NCBI GenBank assembly: GCA_903845115.1
Contig: CAIMWE010000063.1
Span: 38,700 to 102,699, forward strand
DNA: 64,000 nt
Direction of reading: 5' to 3'
Origin: an uncultured Acidobacteriota bacterium
GTDB taxonomy: Bacteria; Acidobacteriota; Thermoanaerobaculia; UBA5066
The notes below the pieces were generated by a model. The model worked only from the letters and a program-made list of their open reading frames with translations, did not search any database and was not told where the DNA came from. Below, in pieces: positions 59,476-64,000 of this stretch. Within the stretch, counting starts at the first letter, position 1, and each line of letters begins with the position of its first letter. Made by a program: the position numbers and the translations under genes.

Positions 59476-60845
59476 GCGGCTACGGACTCCCTGCCCTGAC
59501 TCTTCTCTACGTCGAGGACGAGGCGGACCTCCGCCAGCAGGTCGCGACGTACCTGGGCCTCCAGGTCGGCCGTGTCCTGACGGCGGCGGACGGGGTCGAG
59601 GCGCTTGCCCTGTTCGAGCGCGAGAAGCCGGACGTCGTGGTCAGCGACATCCGGATGCCCGGGATGGACGGGCTCGAGCTGACCGAGAAGCTGCGCGAGC
59701 GCTCCCCCGCCCTCCCGGTCGTCCTCTGCACCGCCTTCGCCGACGTCCCCTCCCTCGTCAGGGCGATCGAGCTGGGCGTCGCCGGCGTCGTCCGAAAGCC
59801 GTTCGACCTGCGCGAGCTGCGGGGGGCCGTCGAGCGGGCCGCCCACCCGCTCCTCCAGGCGCGCGAGATCGAGAGAATGCGGGGCGAGCGGGAGGAGGTG
59901 ACCGCCCGGCAGCTCGGAGTCGCCCCCGCGATGAAGCGCCTCGCCGGCGAGGCGATCCGCGTGGCTGCCAGCGATTTCACGGTCCTGATCCAGGGCGAGA
60001 CGGGGGTCGGCAAGACGCGCCTCGCCTCCCTGATCCACGGTCTCAGTCCCCGCCGCTCGGGGCCCTTCGTCCCTCTTCACGTCGGCGCCCTTCCGGAGAC
60101 GCTCCTGGAAGGAGAGCTGTTCGGCCACGAGCGGGGCGCCTTCACCGGGGCGGAACGGAGGCGCCCCGGACTCTTCCAGACGGCGCAGGAGGGGACGGTC
60201 TTCCTCGACGACATCGACACGACCCCTCCGGGCATCCAGGCCAAGCTCCTGACCGTCGTCGAGACCGGCCGCTTCTTTCCGCTCGGAAGCAGCGTTTCTC
60301 AACACGCCGACGTCCGCGTGATCGCCGCCAGCAACCGGGACCTCACCGCGGAGGTGGCTGCGGGGAGGTTCCGCCAGGACCTCTTCTACCGCCTGCGAGA
60401 CGTCGTCCTGACGATCCCCCCTCTCCGCGAGCGTCCCGAGGACGTCGCCTGGCTCGCGGACCGCTTCCTCCTCGAGTCCTGCGTGGAGCTGGGGACACCC
60501 CCCGTCTCGATGACCGACGAGGCGCTCGGGGAGCTGACCGCCTATTCGTGGCCCGGCAACATCCGCGAGCTGAAGTCGACGCTCCGGAGGGCCGCCCTCT
60601 TCAGCGACGGGGCCGTCGACGCGGAGTCGATCCGGCAGGTGCTGGCGGGGAGCCCGGCTTCGAAGGCCCGGTCACAGGAGTCCGCCCCGCAGCCGCCGGA
60701 CTCCCTCCTCCTCTCGGACCTCGAAGCGTGGGGGGTGAGACGCGCCCTCGAGGCGTCGGGGGGGAAGAGGATGAGGACCGCCGAGCTGCTCGGGGTCACC
60801 TACAAGACCCTCAGGGCCATGCTGGAGCGCTACCGGATCGGGTAG
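59472..60845 (+). CDS. NtrC-family sigma-54-dependent response regulator
   Basis: 457 residues. Receiver (1-125): VEDEADL, phospho-acceptor Asp in PDVVVSDIRMPGMDG, Thr in VLCTAF, Lys in VRKPFD. AAA+ domain: Walker A GETGVGKT, the sigma-54 contact loop GAFTGA, Walker B TVFLDDID, R-finger region. C-terminal Fis-type HTH (GGKRMRTAELLGVTYKTLRAMLERYRIG). Stop/start overlap (GTGA at 59472) ties it to the sensor kinase. It should activate sigma-54 promoters; none was confidently found in the window. Confidence 0.93.
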   Translation: MSGYGLPALTLLYVEDEADLRQQVATYLGLQVGRVLTAADGVEALALFEREKPDVVVSDIRMPGMDGLELTEKLRERSPALPVVLCTAFADVPSLVRAIELGVAGVVRKPFDLRELRGAVERAAHPLLQAREIERMRGEREEVTARQLGVAPAMKRLAGEAIRVAASDFTVLIQGETGVGKTRLASLIHGLSPRRSGPFVPLHVGALPETLLEGELFGHERGAFTGAERRRPGLFQTAQEGTVFLDDIDTTPPGIQAKLLTVVETGRFFPLGSSVSQHADVRVIAASNRDLTAEVAAGRFRQDLFYRLRDVVLTIPPLRERPEDVAWLADRFLLESCVELGTPPVSMTDEALGELTAYSWPGNIRELKSTLRRAALFSDGAVDAESIRQVLAGSPASKARSQESAPQPPDSLLLSDLEAWGVRRALEASGGKRMRTAELLGVTYKTLRAMLERYRIG

Positions 60846-60881
60846 GGGTTGTTACTTTCCACCAGTAGAAAGTAACAACCC
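60846..60881 (+). terminator. Strong hairpin after the two-component pair
   Basis: GGGTTGTTACTTTC (60846-60859) and GAAAGTAACAACCC (60868-60881) form a perfect 14-bp stem with an 8-base loop. It starts three bases after the regulator stop codon. A/T-richness is unusual here. The lack of a T-run makes it an atypical intrinsic terminator; a protein-binding palindrome is possible. Confidence 0.6.
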
Positions 60882-60928
60882 GCCGGCGGTTCCGGGCCGC
60901 CGAAGGGCGGAAGTACCTGGATTCAGGC

Positions 60929-61207
60929 GTGTTCCGCGTTGGCACGACTCGTGATTACCACCAGCGCGTGAGCAGCTCGCGCATGACGGCCGATCCCGGC
61001 GATCCATCCCCCGGAGAAGAAGAACAGGTGGCTCCCCTGCTCGGCCGGAGGCCCGCCTTCTGCCCCTACATCGACGCCGGACCCGCCGCCTGCTACTGCC
61101 GAAACATCACCAGCCAGACCACCGCGCTGATCGTCCGCTACTGCGGCGACGCCTACCAGGAATGCGCCATCTATCGCACGGAGGAAGATCGTGGAAGAAA
61201 GAAGTGA
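60929..61207 (+). CDS. Small cysteine-rich protein of unknown function
   Basis: 92 residues from ATG 60929 (ATG 60983 gives 74). The conserved-looking core is CPYIDAGPAACYCRNITSQ, then IVRYCGDAYQECAIY: five cysteines spaced C-x8-C-x-C-x15-C-x6-C, likely a metal or Fe-S site or disulfides. No signal peptide. A frameshifted relative lies at 54000-54130, before the sensor kinase, so the pair flanks the two-component genes. The 3' end overlaps the start of the collagen-like gene in another frame (GTG 61191). Not recognised as a known family. Confidence 0.5.
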   Translation: MFRVGTTRDYHQRVSSSRMTADPGDPSPGEEEQVAPLLGRRPAFCPYIDAGPAACYCRNITSQTTALIVRYCGDAYQECAIYRTEEDRGRKK

Positions 61208-64000
61208 CGTCCTCGCCCAGGCCCGGGTCGGCATCGCGCGACTCGGGGCGGTCCTCCTCCTCGGAATGGCCCTCGTCCTGGCTCCCACGGCAGCCGCCTC
61301 CCTGACCGGGACGGACGTCGTCGTCCCGACCTCGGCGAGCGCGGGGGGGGCCTACGGCTCGTACTGGATGACGACCCTCTGGGTGACCAACGGCTCGATG
61401 GCCCCGACGGACGTCGAGATGGCCTTCCTGGAGCGGGACGTCTCCAACACCGCCCCGGTCCTCTACCGCGTGACAATGGCGCCGGGAGAGTCGAGGAGTT
61501 GGGAGGACGCCGTCAAGACCCTCTTCGGCAAGACGGGGACGGCCGGGGCCATCCGCCTCCGGTCTACGAACGATGTCCTGGTCGTCTCACGCACCTACAA
61601 CGACGCGGGCGGGGACATCAGCAACTCCGTCGGGACCTCGCTCGAGGCCGTGCCGGCAGGAATGGGGGCCGGAATCGGGCGAACGATGACGTTCCTCGGC
61701 GTCACGCCCGACGGCTCGGGGGTCTTCCGGTACAACTTCGGCCTGGTCGAGGTGGACGGCAAGGCGGTCACGCTCCGGATCGTCCTTCGGGACGGGGCGG
61801 GAAGTCTGCTCGGGTCGGTCGAGGCGCCGGTGCGCGCCCTGGAGATGAAGCAGTACGCGGTGTCCGACCTCTTCCCGGGCGCGACGGCCCCGACCGCGGC
61901 GGTCGACGTGACGGTGACTGCGGGCAACGGCCGGGTGGTCGGCTTCTCCACGCTGATCCCGAACGGGAGCAACAGCCCGACCGGCTTTGGCATGTCGCTC
62001 GACACGCAGTCGTTCATCGGCCCGCAGGGGATCGCCGGCCCGCAGGGGCCAGCCGGGGCGACCGGGCAGCAGGGCATCCAGGGCGTGGCCGGCGCGCAGG
62101 GGCCAGCCGGACCGATGGGAGCGCAGGGAGCGCATGGCCTGAAGGGCGATACGGGAACCCAGGGATCCGCCGGATCGATCGGCCCGCAGGGGCCAGGCGG
62201 ATCCACCGGAGCTGCCGGCACCGCCGGGGCCACGGGCCCGCAGGGGATCCAGGGGCCGATCGGTTCCACGGGTCCGCAGGGGACGGCCGGCATCGCCGGG
62301 CAGACCATCATCGCAAACAAGGCGGTCCTGAACGGCAACGCCGACCCGACGACAGGCCAGGGGATCGTTGGCGACTACTACGTCAACACCCAGACGAACT
62401 ATGTCTTCGGGCCCAAGACCAGCGAAGGCTGGCCGGCGGCCGGCGTCAACATGGTCGGACCGATCGGGCCCACCGGCCTGCAGGGCCCGGTCGGCACGCA
62501 GGGAATCCAGGGCTCGGCGGGCGCCGCCGGGCAGACGGGCCCGCAGGGCCCCACGGGCGCACAGGGGGCGCAGGGGATCGCCGGGCAGACGGTGATCGCC
62601 GACAGGGCCGCCCTGAACGGCGCGGCGGACCCCACGACGCAGGGGGTGGACGGGGACTACTACGTCAACACCGCGACGAACGTCCTCTTCGGGCCCAAGG
62701 CGGGCAGTACGTGGCCCAAGGTCGGCGTGAACATGGTCGGGCCGCAGGGGCCAGCCGGGGCCACCGGGCCGCAGGGCATCCAGGGCGTGGTCGGCGCGCA
62801 GGGCTCGAAGGGTGATACGGGAGTCCAGGGCGTGGCCGGATCAACCGGCCCGCAGGGGTCCGCCGGGGTCGCGGGAGCCGCCGGCACCGCCGGGGCCGCG
62901 GGCGCGCAGGGAATCCAGGGGCCGACGGGCTCCACGGGTCCGCAGGGGACGGCCGGCGTCGCCGGGCAGACCGTCATCGCGGGCAAGGCGGTCCTGAGCG
63001 GCTCGGTCGACCCGTCGACGTCCCAGGGGAGCGACGGCGACTACTACGTCAACACGGCAACGAACTTCCTCTTCGGGCCGAAGAGCGGAACCTGGCCGAC
63101 GGCCGGCGTCAACATGATCGGACCGATCGGCCCCACCGGCCTGCAGGGCGCGGTGGGCCCGCAGGGGGTCGCAGGGTCGACGGGCGCCGCCGGGCAGACG
63201 GGTCCGCAGGGCGCCACGGGTGCGCAGGGACCGCAGGGGATCGCCGGGCAGACGGTCATCGCCGACAGGGCCGCCCTGAACGGCGCGGCGGACCCCACGA
63301 CGCAGGGGGTGGACGGGGACTACTACGTCAACACCGCGACGAACGTCCTCTTCGGGCCCAAGGCGGGCAGTACGTGGCCAAAGGTCGGCGTGAACATGGT
63401 CGGGGCGCAGGGGCCGCAGGGGGTGGCCGGCGCGCAGGGGCCGACCGGACCGCAGGGGAGCGCCGGGGCGACCGGGCAGCAGGGCATCCAGGGCGTGACC
63501 GGCTCGCAGGGAGCCACCGGAGCGAGGGGGGAAACGGGGACCAGCCCCTTCACCCTCAACGGCGTCGACGCGGTCTACACGGCCGGCTCCCTCGGTGTCG
63601 GGGTCTCCCCCCCGAACGCCGCGGCAGCCCTCGACGTGGCGAGCACGACGAAGGGCTTCCTGCCGCCCAGGATGACCCGGGACCAGCGCGTTGCGATCGC
63701 AAACCCGGTCGCGGGGCTGCAGGTCTACCAGACCGACACCCAGACCGGCAGCAGCCCCGGCCTCTACCAGTACAGCGGAAGCGCCTGGTCCCACGTCGGC
63801 TCCGTCACGGACGTCACCGGGACCGCGCCCGTCGTCTCCAGCGGCGGCTCGACCCCCGCCATCAGCATGCCCGCCGCGGCATCGGGGGTCCCCGGTTACC
63901 TCACGGCAGACGACTGGGCCACGTTCAACGGCAAGGCCCCGGTGGCCTCGCCTACCTTCACGGGGACGGTGACGGCGCCGGCCTTCGCGGGCGCCCTGAC
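61191..64000 (+). CDS. Exported collagen-like triple-helix-repeat protein (3' partial)
   Basis: The frame runs without a stop from GTG 61191 (ATG 61266 possible) to the window end, at least 936 residues. Signal peptide with [15 protein letters not shown]. An N-terminal beta domain (about 40-270, [27 protein letters not shown]...) is followed by Gly-X-Y runs ([20 protein letters not shown]) interrupted by four copies of a ~55-residue module containing GDYYVNTxTNxxFGPK and GVNMVGP. After the last Gly-X-Y run comes [42 protein letters not shown] and [22 protein letters not shown], a tail-fibre-like region. Probably a surface fibre. Confidence 0.85.
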   Translation, partial: MEERSDVLAQARVGIARLGAVLLLGMALVLAPTAAASLTGTDVVVPTSASAGGAYGSYWMTTLWVTNGSMAPTDVEMAFLERDVSNTAPVLYRVTMAPGESRSWEDAVKTLFGKTGTAGAIRLRSTNDVLVVSRTYNDAGGDISNSVGTSLEAVPAGMGAGIGRTMTFLGVTPDGSGVFRYNFGLVEVDGKAVTLRIVLRDGAGSLLGSVEAPVRALEMKQYAVSDLFPGATAPTAAVDVTVTAGNGRVVGFSTLIPNGSNSPTGFGMSLDTQSFIGPQGIAGPQGPAGATGQQGIQGVAGAQGPAGPMGAQGAHGLKGDTGTQGSAGSIGPQGPGGSTGAAGTAGATGPQGIQGPIGSTGPQGTAGIAGQTIIANKAVLNGNADPTTGQGIVGDYYVNTQTNYVFGPKTSEGWPAAGVNMVGPIGPTGLQGPVGTQGIQGSAGAAGQTGPQGPTGAQGAQGIAGQTVIADRAALNGAADPTTQGVDGDYYVNTATNVLFGPKAGSTWPKVGVNMVGPQGPAGATGPQGIQGVVGAQGSKGDTGVQGVAGSTGPQGSAGVAGAAGTAGAAGAQGIQGPTGSTGPQGTAGVAGQTVIAGKAVLSGSVDPSTSQGSDGDYYVNTATNFLFGPKSGTWPTAGVNMIGPIGPTGLQGAVGPQGVAGSTGAAGQTGPQGATGAQGPQGIAGQTVIADRAALNGAADPTTQGVDGDYYVNTATNVLFGPKAGSTWPKVGVNMVGAQGPQGVAGAQGPTGPQGSAGATGQQGIQGVTGSQGATGARGETGTSPFTLNGVDAVYTAGSLGVGVSPPNAAAALDVASTTKGFLPPRMTRDQRVAIANPVAGLQVYQTDTQTGSSPGLYQYSGSAWSHVGSVTDVTGTAPVVSSGGSTPAISMPAAASGVPGYLTADDWATFNGKAPVASPTFTGTVTAPAFAGAL
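62301..63404 (+). repeat. Tandem 663-666 bp super-repeat in the collagen-like gene
   Basis: Module starts (CAGAC-GT-ATCGC) fall at 62301, 62586, 62967 and 63249. Copies 2 (62586-62741) and 4 (63249-63404) differ at 2 of 156 bases and are offset by 663; copies 1 and 3 are offset by 666 and more diverged. The gene therefore holds two tandem ~221-222-residue units, each with two modules. Confidence 0.85.

Noticed and set aside
60940..60954. Possible sigma-54 promoter (TGGCACG) before the collagen-like gene
   Set aside because: The -12 GC is absent at the required spacing (GA instead) and it lies inside the small Cys-protein reading frame.
62014..63540. CRISPR-like or satellite repeats in the Gly-X-Y region
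   Set aside because: The periodicity is codon-based (GGN-rich nine-base units) inside an open reading frame, with no spacers of constant length.

Overview
The window is uniformly high in G+C, densely coded and clearly from a diderm bacterium: it has a lipid A-type acyltransferase, an apolipoprotein N-acyltransferase, an outer-membrane channel and many exported proteins. The gene mix (2-hydroxyacyl-CoA dehydratase/benzoyl-CoA reductase-type proteins, a PEGA-domain Ser/Thr kinase, sphingolipid genes, collagen-like exported proteins) suggests an anaerobic or facultative member of Acidobacteriota (Thermoanaerobaculia-like) or a neighbouring phylum. This is an overall impression; no rRNA or marker tree is available here.

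Region 1 (1-20.2 kb, + strand). After a partial carotenoid-biosynthesis gene and a small STAS-like gene comes a run of 17 co-directional, mostly touching or overlapping genes. It encodes one BadF/HgdC-type activator ATPase, three separate pairs of 2-hydroxyacyl-CoA dehydratase-like subunits, a small protein resembling part of acetyl-CoA synthase followed by a CooC-like ATPase, a BASS-type transporter, a Phenol_MetA_deg/neuromedin-U-like outer-membrane channel, an exported linalool dehydratase/isomerase (Ldi) homologue, three exported tandem paralogues that may be AttH/CrtC-like, and a SUMF1-like protein lacking one of the paired active-site cysteines. No CoA ligase, acyl-CoA dehydrogenase or thiolase lies among them. 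I read this as a candidate undescribed pathway, possibly anaerobic turnover of an isoprenoid or tertiary-alcohol compound. The Ldi gene appears to be an insertion: it is flanked by copies of the junction between its two neighbours.

Region 2 (20.2-44.9 kb, mostly - strand) is chromosomal housekeeping: acyltransferase, enoyl-CoA hydratase and DinB; a PEGA kinase and a TPR protein on +; then nfeD-slipin-SPOR-lipA-lnt-prfB, with prfB carrying the classical programmed +1 frameshift. Next is a compact bacterial sphingolipid set (PAP2/inositolphosphotransferase-like, GNAT ceramide-synthase-like, serine palmitoyltransferase-like, CerR-like reductase). PEP carboxykinase with an aminotransferase, a cation exchanger, a cupin, a TrmH methyltransferase, an AMMECR1 protein and a hydrolase follow.

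Region 3 (44.9-54.2 kb) carries two toxin-antitoxin modules, each between direct repeats. The first sits between 78-bp duplications of a hydrolase/NUDIX junction. The second sits between copies of a 27-bp REP-like element that also brackets a REP-associated (Y1) transposase fragment and supplies the last codons and stop of two neighbouring genes. Between the modules are NUDIX, NYN, YgfZ and 2-oxoacid dehydrogenase E1alpha/E1beta/E2 genes.

Region 4 (54.2-64 kb) is a large Ser/Thr-kinase/AAA/GAF/histidine-kinase sensor paired with an NtrC-type sigma-54 regulator. A small cysteine-rich protein lies downstream and its decayed homologue lies upstream. The window ends inside a large exported collagen-like protein with tandem 221-222-residue super-repeats.
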